This document shows, one piece after another, positions 53,159 through 61,443 of a DNA stretch of 64,000 nucleotides. Source of the DNA: Lachnospiraceae bacterium (GTDB taxonomy: Bacteria > Bacillota > Clostridia > Lachnospirales > Lachnospiraceae); assembly GCA_902363665.1 (NCBI GenBank), contig CABJAW010000003.1:62001-126000 (forward strand), given 5' to 3'. A program made the position numbers and the translations under genes. The notes beneath the pieces are model-generated. The model was not told the DNA's origin. It was given only the letters and a program-made list of their open reading frames with translations, and searched no databases. Position 1 is the stretch's first letter. Every line of letters begins with the position of its first letter.

Positions 53159-55078
53159 ATGATATTATCGTGTCAAAATATAAGCAAAGCATTTGGAACG
53201 GACGTGATCTTAAAGCAGGCATCATTTCATATTGAGGATCATGAGAAGGCGGCGATCGTCGGAATCAACGGAGCGGGAAAGACAACGCTGCTCCGGATCA
53301 TCGTCGGAGAAATGGAGCCGGATGAGGGTGTGGTTGCGCTCTCAAAAGGAAAAACAATCGGATATCTTGAACAGCATCAGGATGTTCACAGTGAGCAGAC
53401 AATCTATGAGGAGCTGCTCAGCGTCAAGGAAGATGTGCTGCGCATGGAGAAAAAACTGCGCGAGATGGAGCATGAAATGAAGCATCTTTCCGGGGATGCA
53501 CTGCAGCGGCTGATGGAGCAGTACAATCGTATTTCTACCGAGTATGAGCATCAGAATGGGTATGCGCTTCAGAGTGAACTGACCGGTGTGCTCAAGGGAC
53601 TGGGATTTAGCGAGGATGAGTTCGACAAAAAGATCTGCACGCTTTCCGGCGGCCAGAAAACGCGTGTTGCACTCGGCCGCCTGCTCCTCTCCTCACCGGA
53701 TCTTCTTCTGCTCGACGAGCCGATCAACCATCTGGATCTGAATTCAATCGCATGGCTGGAAAACTATCTGATGAACTATAAAGGGGCTGTTCTGATTGTC
53801 GCTCACGACCGGTATTTCTTAAACCGCGTCGTCTCCAAAATTATTGAGATCGACGGCGGAAAAGTAATGAGCTTTACCGGCAACTATTCTGCTTATGCGG
53901 AGAAAAAGGCGCAGCTTCGTGAGACGGAGTGGAAGGCGTATATGAACCAGCAGCAGGAGATCCGCCATCAGGAGGCGGTTATTGCAAAGCTGAAATCGTT
54001 CAACCGGGAAAAATCAATCAAGCGGGCGGAAAGCCGTGAAAAAATGCTGGACAAGATGGAGGTTCTTGAGAAGCCGTCCGAGGTGCGCTCTGATATGCAT
54101 CTTCATCTGGAACCGCAGATTTTAAGCGGAAATGATGTACTGACAGTAGAACATCTCTCAAAATCTTTCCCGGGCAATCCACTTTTTTCGGATATCAGTT
54201 TTCAGATCCACCGCGGTGAGAAAGTGGCGATCATCGGCGATAATGGTACAGGAAAGACGACGATCCTCAAGATCATCAATGAGCTGGAGCGCGCGGATGC
54301 GGGCAGTGTGGAACTTGGCAGCAAGGTGCATATCAGCTACTACGATCAGGAACATCAGCAGCTCCATATGGAAAAGACGCTGATGGAAGAAATCTCAGAT
54401 GTCTACCCGGATATGACCGGTACGGAGATCCGGAATATTCTGGCGGCATTTCTTTTTACCGGTGACGATGTATATAAACGGATCCGGGATTTGAGCGGTG
54501 GTGAGCGCGGACGTATCTCTCTGGCCCGTCTGATGCTCTCCAAATCGAATTTCCTGATCCTCGACGAGCCGACGAACCATCTGGATATTGTTTCTAAGGA
54601 AATCCTTGAGGAAGCGATCCGTAAGTACACCGGTACGGTGCTTTACGTTTCGCATGACCGTTATTTTATCAATCAGACTGCGACCCGTATTCTGGAGCTA
54701 AAAAATCATGCGATCGTTAATTATATCGGAAATTACGATTATTATCTGGAAAAGTCGGAGGAGCTGACACAGATCTACGCACCGGAGCAGTCTGGGGAGA
54801 CGGCCGTTTCATCAGTTTCTGCCTCCTCTTCTTCCAGGGAAGACTGGGCGCGCAAAAAAGAGGAACAGGCGAAAGAGCGCAAACGTCAGAATGATCTGAA
54901 AAAAGTGGAAAATGAGATCACGAAGCTGGAAGCCCGCAGCAGTGAGATCGATGAGAGGATGACAAAAGAAGAGGTTTATACCGACGTAGCGGAATGCACA
55001 AAGCTGAGCCGGGAAAAAGCAGATCTTCAGGAAAAGATCGATGCACTGTATGAACAGTGGGAAGCACTGTCAGAATAA
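53159..55078 (+). CDS. ABC-F family ATP-binding protein
   Basis: ABC-F proteins bind the ribosomal E site and relieve stalls or protect against antibiotics. The 639-residue, YdiF-like protein has two ATPase domains. Domain 1 shows G-I-N-G-A-G-K-T-T, L-S-G-G-Q-K-T-R and D-E-P-I-N-H-L-D, where the usual Thr is Ile. Domain 2 shows G-D-N-G-T-G-K-T-T, L-S-G-G-E-R-G-R and D-E-P-T-N-H-L-D. A charged interdomain linker (about 240-310) and a C-terminal coiled coil (about 560-635) complete it. No transmembrane domain is present. The ATG at 53159 has AAAAGGAG seven bases upstream. Confidence 0.92.
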   Translation: MILSCQNISKAFGTDVILKQASFHIEDHEKAAIVGINGAGKTTLLRIIVGEMEPDEGVVALSKGKTIGYLEQHQDVHSEQTIYEELLSVKEDVLRMEKKLREMEHEMKHLSGDALQRLMEQYNRISTEYEHQNGYALQSELTGVLKGLGFSEDEFDKKICTLSGGQKTRVALGRLLLSSPDLLLLDEPINHLDLNSIAWLENYLMNYKGAVLIVAHDRYFLNRVVSKIIEIDGGKVMSFTGNYSAYAEKKAQLRETEWKAYMNQQQEIRHQEAVIAKLKSFNREKSIKRAESREKMLDKMEVLEKPSEVRSDMHLHLEPQILSGNDVLTVEHLSKSFPGNPLFSDISFQIHRGEKVAIIGDNGTGKTTILKIINELERADAGSVELGSKVHISYYDQEHQQLHMEKTLMEEISDVYPDMTGTEIRNILAAFLFTGDDVYKRIRDLSGGERGRISLARLMLSKSNFLILDEPTNHLDIVSKEILEEAIRKYTGTVLYVSHDRYFINQTATRILELKNHAIVNYIGNYDYYLEKSEELTQIYAPEQSGETAVSSVSASSSSREDWARKKEEQAKERKRQNDLKKVENEITKLEARSSEIDERMTKEEVYTDVAECTKLSREKADLQEKIDALYEQWEALSE

Positions 55079-55097
55079 AAACAGGCTGAATGGCAAA

Positions 55098-55141
55098 AAC
55101 AGCCCGGGATGAAAACGATAAAATCTTCATCCCGGGCTGTT
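55098..55141. terminator. Bidirectional terminator after the ABC-F gene
   Basis: Perfect 16-base arms (55098-55113 and 55126-55141, core CCCGGG) with a 12-base loop and short A/T ends. It separates the convergent ABC-F and SH3-protein genes. Confidence 0.85.
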
Positions 55142-55224
55142 TCATGTAGTTTAAAACAAAGCTCAAATATTTGATGGATACCTGCCTGATTCTGGCAAAA
55201 GCGGAGCTGTCTGCCCGCCTCCGG

Positions 55225-55917
55225 TTAAAAGAACCGTGCACCCATATACCCAACCATACCGTCGATCTGGACTTTGTACCAGCCGCCGACATCTTCAAGA
55301 AACTCGACAACCGTTCCGGCCGGATATTCTCCAATGATGTTGTCGCCGTAATCTGGATAGCTGCGGATGTAGCAGGCACCTTTCATGGTCAGATAAACCG
55401 GCTGATAAGGAGCTTCTGTAGCGGGTTCTGTCGGAGCCTGTGTTTCCGTCTGTGCTTCTGTCTGGATTACGACCGGTTCGGTTTGTACCGGGGCAGAAGT
55501 CTCAGGTGTCACGGTAGTATCGGACGGTGCTGCTGTCTCGGAGGAAGTTCCGGACGCATCTGTCTGAGCTGTCGGGTCAGAAGTCTGACTGCCGGCTGCA
55601 TTTGCAGCCGGCGCCGTTGTTTCCGGCTCTGAATTTGTTTCAGACTGACGCTCCGTTTCAGAAGCTGTTTCTGTCTGTGTTTCTTTTTCAGATTCGGTCT
55701 CGGTGGAAGCTTCTGTCAGAATTTCAATCGCACCGCCTCTGGAAGAAGCTGCCTGCGTCTCCTCCGTCTGTGTATTTGCTGTCTGCGGTGAGCCTGCTCT
55801 CTTTACGATAAGCCAGGTCTGTACTCCGAATGTGATCAGTGTAAAGGCCAGCAGTGCACCGATGATGAGCAGGATGTACCTCAGATAATCGGAAAGCCAT
55901 TCTTTGAATTTTTTCAC
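55225..55917 (-). CDS. Membrane-anchored SH3-domain protein
   Basis: The 230 residues have one N-terminal transmembrane anchor (about 13-35), a long Thr/Glu/Ser/Ala-rich extracellular linker (about 45-165) and a C-terminal bacterial SH3-like domain (I-R-S-Y-P-D through G-W-Y-K-V-Q-I-D-G-M-V-G-Y-M). SH3_3 domains bind peptidoglycan or other surface ligands, so a cell-wall role is likely but the partner is unknown. Confidence 0.82.
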   Translation of the reverse strand: MKKFKEWLSDYLRYILLIIGALLAFTLITFGVQTWLIVKRAGSPQTANTQTEETQAASSRGGAIEILTEASTETESEKETQTETASETERQSETNSEPETTAPAANAAGSQTSDPTAQTDASGTSSETAAPSDTTVTPETSAPVQTEPVVIQTEAQTETQAPTEPATEAPYQPVYLTMKGACYIRSYPDYGDNIIGEYPAGTVVEFLEDVGGWYKVQIDGMVGYMGARFF

Positions 55918-55953
55918 CTTTCTCCCCTCTTTTCGTATTTCTTATTTTATTTT

Positions 55954-56307
55954 TTACCAGTATTTTGCAACTGCCTTTCGGATTGCTTTGCCGTAAAGCA
56001 CTGCGAATACAAAAAACAGGATGTACGTCGCATAGTACAAAAATCCGATATTCAGATGCAGATAAGCCTGAAGCAGACCGACCGCCCCGCTTAAGATACT
56101 GCAGGCGCCAAATAATACCTGCCACAGTCCGACATCATGGATGTAACCGATTGGATCTTTACATTTTTCCGGGAGTGTATCTTTTGGAAGCAGTACCGTG
56201 CCGCGCACCGACCCGGATGTCTTCATCAGCACGAAATTGATGACGATATAGAGTCCACATGCGGCGATCAGCAGATCGAACATCGCATTCATTGAAACAT
56301 TGTCCAT
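55954..56307 (-). CDS. Small multi-pass membrane protein, hypothetical
   Basis: The 117 residues have three or four hydrophobic segments (about 8-27, 57-78 and 82-105) and a short loop with K-D-T-L-P-E-K-C-K-D-P. No family recognised. It lies between thrC and the SH3 protein on the same strand with a normal gap to each. Confidence 0.65.
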   Translation of the reverse strand: MDNVSMNAMFDLLIAACGLYIVINFVLMKTSGSVRGTVLLPKDTLPEKCKDPIGYIHDVGLWQVLFGACSILSGAVGLLQAYLHLNIGFLYYATYILFFVFAVLYGKAIRKAVAKYW

Positions 56308-56381
56308 ATTGTAAGCCTCTTATTTTCTTTCTGCCAGGCATTCAGCCGGCCATACTGTCGGATGAATGCCTGCATGGTGGG

Positions 56382-57869
56382 TTACATACCGAGAAAATCT
56401 TTTACTGCCTGACGCATCTCGTTCGTCTCGATCACTTTGTCATGAAGCACCGGTGCGGTCCGGATCTCTTCTACCGCCTTTGGCACTTTGACACCGGAGA
56501 TGCGGCACAATTCATCGATCAGAGAGAAATCTTCCATTCCATCATATTTGCTGTCGATCGCACTCATGACGCTTCTTGCAAATTTAAACGGACTTGCGGT
56601 CGATGCGATGACGGCCGGTGCGGTCGGATGATTCTGTGCTTTCCAGGTGTGATAAACGTAGGATGCAACTGCCGTATGTGGATCAAGCACGTATCCGCTC
56701 TTCTCGTAGACGGTACGGATTTCCTGTGCAGTCTGCGCTTCTGTCGCATATCCGCCTGCAAAATCTTTCATCGCCTCTTTCATCTCTTCAGTGATCGTGT
56801 AGGAACCGTTCTTTGCAAGTTCCGCCATCAGCTTTGCATTCTTTTCGGAGTCATTTCCGGCAATACGGTAAATGAGACGCTCCAGATTGCTGGAGATTAG
56901 AATATCCATAGACGGGGAGGTCGTCAGCACAAAGTCGCGGTTGCGGTCATAGACACCGGTCTGAAAGAAATCATAGAGGACTTTGTTTTCGTTAGAGGCG
57001 CAGAGCAGTTTTCCAATTGGAAGCCCCATATTCTTTGCATAGAACGCAGCGAGGATATTTCCGAAGTTTCCGGTCGGAACGACAACGTTCATCTCCTCTC
57101 CTGCTTTTAAGGTGCCGTCAGCGATCAGCTTGCCATATGCATAAACGTAATAAACGATCTGCGGAACAAGGCGGCCGATGTTGATCGAATTCGCAGAGGA
57201 GAAACAGAAGCCCTTTGCTGCAAGTTCATCGCGCAGTGCTTCATCGGAGAAGAGCTTTTTTACTCCGGACTGAGCATCGTCGAAATTGCCATGAATCCCG
57301 ATGACACAGGTATTTTTCCCCTTCTGTGTAACCATCTGCTTTTCCTGTACGGCACTGACACCGTTCTTAGGGTAAAATACGATGATCCGGGTCCCCGGTA
57401 CATCTGCAAATCCGGCCAGTGCTGCCTTTCCGGTATCGCCGGAGGTGGCGGTCAGAATGACAATTTCTTTTTCTTCATGATTTTTGCGCGCTGCGGTGGT
57501 CATGAGATATGGAAGGATGGAAAGTGCCATATCCTTAAATGCGATCGTAGCGCCGTGGAACAGTTCCAGATAGAAACAGTCGTCGACTTTGCGAAGCGGT
57601 GCAATCTGCGGTGTGTCAAACTTTTCATCGTAAGCGTGGCGAATGCAGTTTTTCAGCTCCTCTTCGGTGTAATCAGTGAGAAAACGGCTCATAACGGCGT
57701 ATGCGGTCTCCTGATACGTCATTTTAGCCAGCTCTTCTGCCGGGATATCAAGCGCCGGGATCTGTTCAGGAACGTAAAGTCCGCCGTCATCTGCGAGTCC
57801 CTTTAATACTGCCTGTGATGCGGTGACACGATTCTGTGCGTCTCTTGTACTTCTATACATCCATTCCAT
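56382..57869 (-). CDS. thrC: Threonine synthase
   Basis: ThrC converts O-phosphohomoserine to threonine. The 495-residue, fold-type II PLP enzyme has the lysine motif H-G-A-T-I-A-F-K-D-M-A and the T-A-T-S-G-D-T-G-K-A phosphate-binding loop. Downstream it has G-N-F-G-N-I. The ATG at 57869 with an AGGA at eight bases was chosen; the frame is open for 42 further codons. Its promoter overlaps the terminator of the upstream sleB gene. Confidence 0.94.
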   Translation of the reverse strand: MEWMYRSTRDAQNRVTASQAVLKGLADDGGLYVPEQIPALDIPAEELAKMTYQETAYAVMSRFLTDYTEEELKNCIRHAYDEKFDTPQIAPLRKVDDCFYLELFHGATIAFKDMALSILPYLMTTAARKNHEEKEIVILTATSGDTGKAALAGFADVPGTRIIVFYPKNGVSAVQEKQMVTQKGKNTCVIGIHGNFDDAQSGVKKLFSDEALRDELAAKGFCFSSANSINIGRLVPQIVYYVYAYGKLIADGTLKAGEEMNVVVPTGNFGNILAAFYAKNMGLPIGKLLCASNENKVLYDFFQTGVYDRNRDFVLTTSPSMDILISSNLERLIYRIAGNDSEKNAKLMAELAKNGSYTITEEMKEAMKDFAGGYATEAQTAQEIRTVYEKSGYVLDPHTAVASYVYHTWKAQNHPTAPAVIASTASPFKFARSVMSAIDSKYDGMEDFSLIDELCRISGVKVPKAVEEIRTAPVLHDKVIETNEMRQAVKDFLGM

Positions 57870-57952
57870 ATCTGTATCCTGCTCCTTTTTTTCTGTTTTC
57901 GTGATTGCTTCCCGAACCGGGTATCCGACGGGAAGATAAAACTCTCCCGTGC

Positions 57953-57981
57953 AGTATACCACACGCAAAAGGTCATTGCAA
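57953..57981 (-). promoter_or_regulatory. thrC promoter overlapping a terminator arm
   Basis: The minus strand reads TTGCAA (57976-57981), 17 bases, TATACT (57953-57958). The -35 box is part of the left arm (plus coordinates 57965-57980) of the terminator hairpin that follows the sleB gene. Confidence 0.7.
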
Positions 57982-58006
57982 CGGCTGAATTGCAATGACC
58001 TTTTGC
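57965..58006 (-). terminator. Terminator of the SleB-like gene
   Basis: Perfect 16-base arms (57965-57980 and 57991-58006) and a ten-base loop; TTTT closes the minus-strand arm, though the outer tail is GCG rather than a U-run. TTTTT follows the arm on the plus strand. Confidence 0.75.
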
Positions 58007-58024
58007 TTTTTCACTGCAGTGTGG

Positions 58025-58828
58025 TTATCCTGCATAATTCTGGAAGGTGTAATATTCGTGCCCTCCGTACTCAAAAAGCTTTGTCAGACTCGAGTCAAAC
58101 CATGCAGTGTTGACCGCCTCGGCCGATTCGCGTGCAAAGAAGAACAACGCGCCCTGGGATACGTCCTCACCGGCCAGAACACGGTCTACGGCTTCTGTCG
58201 TAGAATCGGTGACCGTGCAGCTGTAGATCCGGCCGTCTGAGGTTGGCTGAAACTGATCCTTCTGCCAGACGACTTCCTGAATTGTGTCCGGAAAATGGGA
58301 ATCGCGGACACGGTTCAGCACAACACCGGCCACCATCATCTTACTTGTTACATCACCGCCGGTAGCTTCTGCTTCGACGATCTGAAGAAGCGTCTGATAT
58401 TCGTCCGAGGCCATCTGGTTTTTGAGGACGGTCTGCTGTGCATAGTAGCCGAGTGCTCCGGCACTCTTTGTCCCGCGCTGCATTTTGGTCCGGTACAGAA
58501 TACGCCGATCGATCCCACCGGCACCGGCCAGAGTATCTTCATTTGAATAACCTGCATTTACGAGACGTGTACGATCGGAATAAGCTTCCATGCCGGATAC
58601 TCCTGCTACTACCCCACTTAATCCGGTCTGAAACTGAGCGGTGCCCTGTGAAGAGTCCGTTGCATAAACTTTCCGGCGGCTTCCTGTGTCAAATTCCGAA
58701 ATGAGAAGAGAAAGAACCGTGAGCACAAAGACTGCTGACAACACCGCGGCGATATTCCCGGCATATCTCGCGCGGAAAGCAGGAAAGATGCGCGGAAAAC
58801 GCTTTTTTACACTTGTTTGCTGTATCAT
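58025..58828 (-). CDS. sleB: SleB-like cell wall hydrolase
   Basis: This 267-residue protein has an N-terminal membrane segment (about residues 25-45) and a C-terminal Hydrolase_2/SleB domain with the catalytic glutamate in I-V-E-A-E-A-T-G-G and A-G-V-V-L-N-R-V. SleB enzymes are lytic transglycosylases that open spore cortex during germination; relatives act on vegetative walls. The membrane anchor rather than a cleaved signal suggests the latter is also possible. The ATG at 58828 has AGGAG six bases upstream. Confidence 0.87.
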   Translation of the reverse strand: MIQQTSVKKRFPRIFPAFRARYAGNIAAVLSAVFVLTVLSLLISEFDTGSRRKVYATDSSQGTAQFQTGLSGVVAGVSGMEAYSDRTRLVNAGYSNEDTLAGAGGIDRRILYRTKMQRGTKSAGALGYYAQQTVLKNQMASDEYQTLLQIVEAEATGGDVTSKMMVAGVVLNRVRDSHFPDTIQEVVWQKDQFQPTSDGRIYSCTVTDSTTEAVDRVLAGEDVSQGALFFFARESAEAVNTAWFDSSLTKLFEYGGHEYYTFQNYAG

Positions 58829-58889
58829 AAGATCTCCTGGATTCTCACCGGCTTTCACCGGCTTTTTTTGCTCTTCGAAACATGTTTAA

Positions 58890-58919
58890 ATTATACCTGA
58901 TTCTGTTACTGGTTGTCAA
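58890..58919 (-). promoter_or_regulatory. Promoter of the SleB-like gene
   Basis: The minus strand reads TTGACA (58914-58919), 18 bases, TATAAT (58890-58895). The leader then contains a doubled GCCGGTGAAA sequence near 58845-58865. The rest of the 480-base spacer to traX is AT-rich and holds only the traX promoter. Confidence 0.75.
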
Positions 58920-59237
58920 TCATTTTTTCATACTTTCGTAACAATTTAACATGTAAAATTCGATATTTATTACAATAATATTTCTTCCTTAAAGATGAAA
59001 AAGGAAAGAAAAAGATGGAAAATGTCATCTTAAAGAACCGCTAAAAGGTTAAATACCGCATAAAAAATGAAAAATCAATAAAAATGGAGGAAGAAAAACG
59101 AGAAATGAAAAGAAAACAAAGATGCTGTAATATATTGTCATTTTAAAACTAATCTTGTAATATTTATGTAATAAATAGCGTAAAAAATAAATGGAAACAG
59201 ATTTGCTTTTTGCCACATGCCAAGAACGGAAACGGGA

Positions 59238-59266
59238 TTGAAGGCAAGAGGGGAAAATGGTATACT
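59238..59266 (+). promoter_or_regulatory. Promoter of the TraX-like gene
   Basis: TTGAAG (59238-59243), 17 bases, TATACT (59261-59266), about 45 bases before the start codon. A second candidate, TTGTCA-17-TAATAT, is at 59135-59163. Confidence 0.6.
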
Positions 59267-59312
59267 TCCAGAAAGAACACACTTTAGAATGTGCAGCGGG
59301 AAAGGCAGATGA

Positions 59313-60038
59313 ATGATAGAAATGGGAGAAAAAAAGCTGAACAGGGATGTAATAAAATACGCAGCAGTGTTTGCAATGCTGCTGAATCATATGGCACATG
59401 TCTTTTTGCGGGAAGGTTCCTGGGAATACGAGATTTGCGTAGCGGTCGGTTATTTTACAGCGGTCACTATGTGCTATTTTCTGGTGGAGGGATATCAATA
59501 TACCCGCTCAAAAAAGAAGTACGGACAACGGCTCCTGCTCTTTGCAATGATCTCACAGGTACCGTATCAGGCGGCCCTTGGCATACGTCAGCTGAATATG
59601 CTGTTCACCCTTCTCTTCTGCTTTTTGATCCTGGTCTGTCTGGAATACATTCAGGACAGCGCAGAGCGCAGCGTGTGTGTCTGCCTGCTTGCGGCTGCAA
59701 CGTGTATCTGCGACTGGGGCGGGCTTGCGGCTGCGTTTACCGTATTGTTTGCACAGGCGTATGGCTCACGTCGGAAGCTGTTGTATGCGTATGGCGTGGA
59801 TTATCTTCTCTTTTCCCTTGTTTCGGCGGTAGAATACGCAAAAAAGCTTTCGTGGGCGCTTGCAGTCCCGCGAGGATTGCTGGAAGGAGTCGGAATTCCG
59901 GTTTCCGGTGTGGTGATCGTATTTTTTTACAGCGGAAAAAGAACCGGCACAGGCGGCCGGTTCTCGAAATGGTTTTTTTATGTGTTTTATCCGATGCATC
60001 TCTTTGCATTGTGGGTCATCAATAGTTCATATTTTTGA
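59313..60038 (+). CDS. TraX family membrane protein
   Basis: This 241-residue protein with about seven or eight hydrophobic segments fits the TraX family (K-Y-A-A-V-F-A-M-L-L-N-H-M-A-H-V and the C-terminal F-Y-V-F-Y-P-M-H-L). Plasmid TraX acetylates pilin; chromosomal homologues in Firmicutes have no established substrate, and no conjugation genes are nearby. AAAGG lies seven bases before the ATG. The last 20 bases overlap the end of the convergent lysA gene. Confidence 0.85.
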   Translation: MIEMGEKKLNRDVIKYAAVFAMLLNHMAHVFLREGSWEYEICVAVGYFTAVTMCYFLVEGYQYTRSKKKYGQRLLLFAMISQVPYQAALGIRQLNMLFTLLFCFLILVCLEYIQDSAERSVCVCLLAAATCICDWGGLAAAFTVLFAQAYGSRRKLLYAYGVDYLLFSLVSAVEYAKKLSWALAVPRGLLEGVGIPVSGVVIVFFYSGKRTGTGGRFSKWFFYVFYPMHLFALWVINSSYF

Positions 60039-61287
60039 GGATGTCACAAAAATCAAAGGTGGCAAAGTAATCACGCGGGGTCTCCGGGCGGCGGATCATC
60101 TGGAAGCTGCCATCTTCTTTTAAAAGGATTTCTGCTGATTTCAGTTTTCCATTATAATTGTAACCCATAGAGAAGCCGTGGGCACCTGTGTCGTGAATGA
60201 CGAGAATATCACCCATGGCGATCTTCGGGAGCTTGCGGTCGATCGCAAATTTATCGTTGTTTTCACATAAGGAGCCGGTGATGTCATACGTATGGTCGCA
60301 CGGCTCATTTTCTTTTCCCATGACGGTGATATGGTGATAAGCTCCATACATGGCCGGGCGCATCAGGTTGACTGCGCAGGCATCCACACCGATGTATTCT
60401 TTGTGCGTGTGTTTTTCATTGATCGCGGTCGTGACAAGGCAGCCATACGGTCCAAGCATGTAACGGCCAAGTTCGGTGTAGAGTGCGATATCTCCCATTC
60501 CTTCCGGAACCAGAACTTCCTCATAAACTTTTCTTACACCTTCTGCAATGACGCGGATGTTATTTTTTTCCTGATCCGGACGATACGGAATTCCGATTCC
60601 GCCGGAGAGGTTGATAAATTTAATCTTTGCGCCAGTCGACTTGTGAAGCTTTACAGCAAGCTCAAAGAGTACCTTTGCAAGCAGCGGATAATAATCGTTC
60701 GTCACAGTGTTGCTTGCAAGAAATGCATGGATGCCGAACTCTTCGACTCCTTTTGCTTTCATGATCCGGAAGGCCTCCTCGATCTGTTCCGTAGTCATGC
60801 CGTATTTTGCGTCGCCCGGGTTGTCCATGATGTCGTTGCTGATCTTAAACAGTCCGCCCGGGTTGTAGCGGCAGGACATGGTTTTTGGCAGATATCCGAC
60901 GGCGTGCTCTACTTTTTCAATATGTGTGATGTCATCCAGATTGATGATGGCGCCGATATCGGCGGCCTTTTTGAATTCTGCTTCCGGTGTGTCATTGGAG
61001 GAGAACATGATATCATGTCCGGTGATTCCAAGCGCCTCAGAGAGCATCAGCTCTGTCATGGAGGAACAGTCACAGCCACAGCCATACTCATGCAGAATAT
61101 TGATCAGGAACGGGTTTGGGGTCGCTTTTACAGCGAAAAATTCTTTATAGCCCTTATTCCAGGAAAAAGCGTCGTACAGCTCTTTTACATTTTCACGAAT
61201 GCCTTTTTCATCGTAGAGATGAAAAGGTGTCGGATACGTTTTGATAATCTCTTCCAGCTTTTCTTTGGTTACGAATGGTTTTTTCAT
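60019..61287 (-). CDS. lysA: Diaminopimelate decarboxylase
   Basis: LysA decarboxylates meso-DAP to lysine. The 422-residue, alanine-racemase-fold PLP enzyme has the internal aldimine lysine in F-F-A-V-K-A-T-P-N, the G-C-G-C-D-C-S-S region, and the late A-C-A-V-N-L-M-R-P and Y-D-I-T-G-S-L-C-E segments. The ATG at 61287 has GGAG eight to nine bases upstream. The leader carries overlapping hairpins that look like an attenuator. Confidence 0.93.
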   Translation of the reverse strand: MKKPFVTKEKLEEIIKTYPTPFHLYDEKGIRENVKELYDAFSWNKGYKEFFAVKATPNPFLINILHEYGCGCDCSSMTELMLSEALGITGHDIMFSSNDTPEAEFKKAADIGAIINLDDITHIEKVEHAVGYLPKTMSCRYNPGGLFKISNDIMDNPGDAKYGMTTEQIEEAFRIMKAKGVEEFGIHAFLASNTVTNDYYPLLAKVLFELAVKLHKSTGAKIKFINLSGGIGIPYRPDQEKNNIRVIAEGVRKVYEEVLVPEGMGDIALYTELGRYMLGPYGCLVTTAINEKHTHKEYIGVDACAVNLMRPAMYGAYHHITVMGKENEPCDHTYDITGSLCENNDKFAIDRKLPKIAMGDILVIHDTGAHGFSMGYNYNGKLKSAEILLKEDGSFQMIRRPETPRDYFATFDFCDILKNMNY

Positions 61288-61317
61288 GATCATATCTCCT
61301 CACATGGTGCGTGTATT

Positions 61318-61377
61318 CAAAGAAAATGCCCTCAGGGTTGCATACTGCGACCACTGAGGGCATACATCCTTGTATGC
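61318..61377 (-). promoter_or_regulatory. lysA leader: terminator hairpin overlapping an upstream hairpin
   Basis: ATGCCCTCAG (61326-61335) pairs with CTGAGGGCAT (61354-61363), and GGTTGC/GCGACC (36-41/47-52) continues the stem, followed on the minus strand by TTTTCTTT. A second hairpin, GCATACA/TGTATGC (61360-61366/61371-61377), shares four bases with the terminator arm, so the two structures exclude each other. I could not identify a known riboswitch or T-box. Confidence 0.7.
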
Positions 61378-61390
61378 TTAAGCTTTTTTT

Positions 61391-61420
61391 ACTATAAAAC
61401 AGGACAGACAAAATTGTCAA
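61391..61420 (-). promoter_or_regulatory. lysA promoter
   Basis: The minus strand reads TTGACA (61415-61420), 18 bases, TATAGT (61391-61396). It lies between the LTA-synthase-like stop and the leader hairpins. Confidence 0.75.
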
Positions 61421-61443
61421 TACCGTACTTTGAAAATCTGCGG

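Noticed and set aside
59049..59498. 149-codon minus-strand frame in the AT-rich spacer and opposite traX
   Set aside because: Overlaps the traX promoter and start; low-complexity aromatic/His content, no ribosome-binding site.
61335..61370. Leader peptide upstream of lysA
   Set aside because: A short frame exists but has no run of lysine codons, and its ribosome-binding site is poorly placed.
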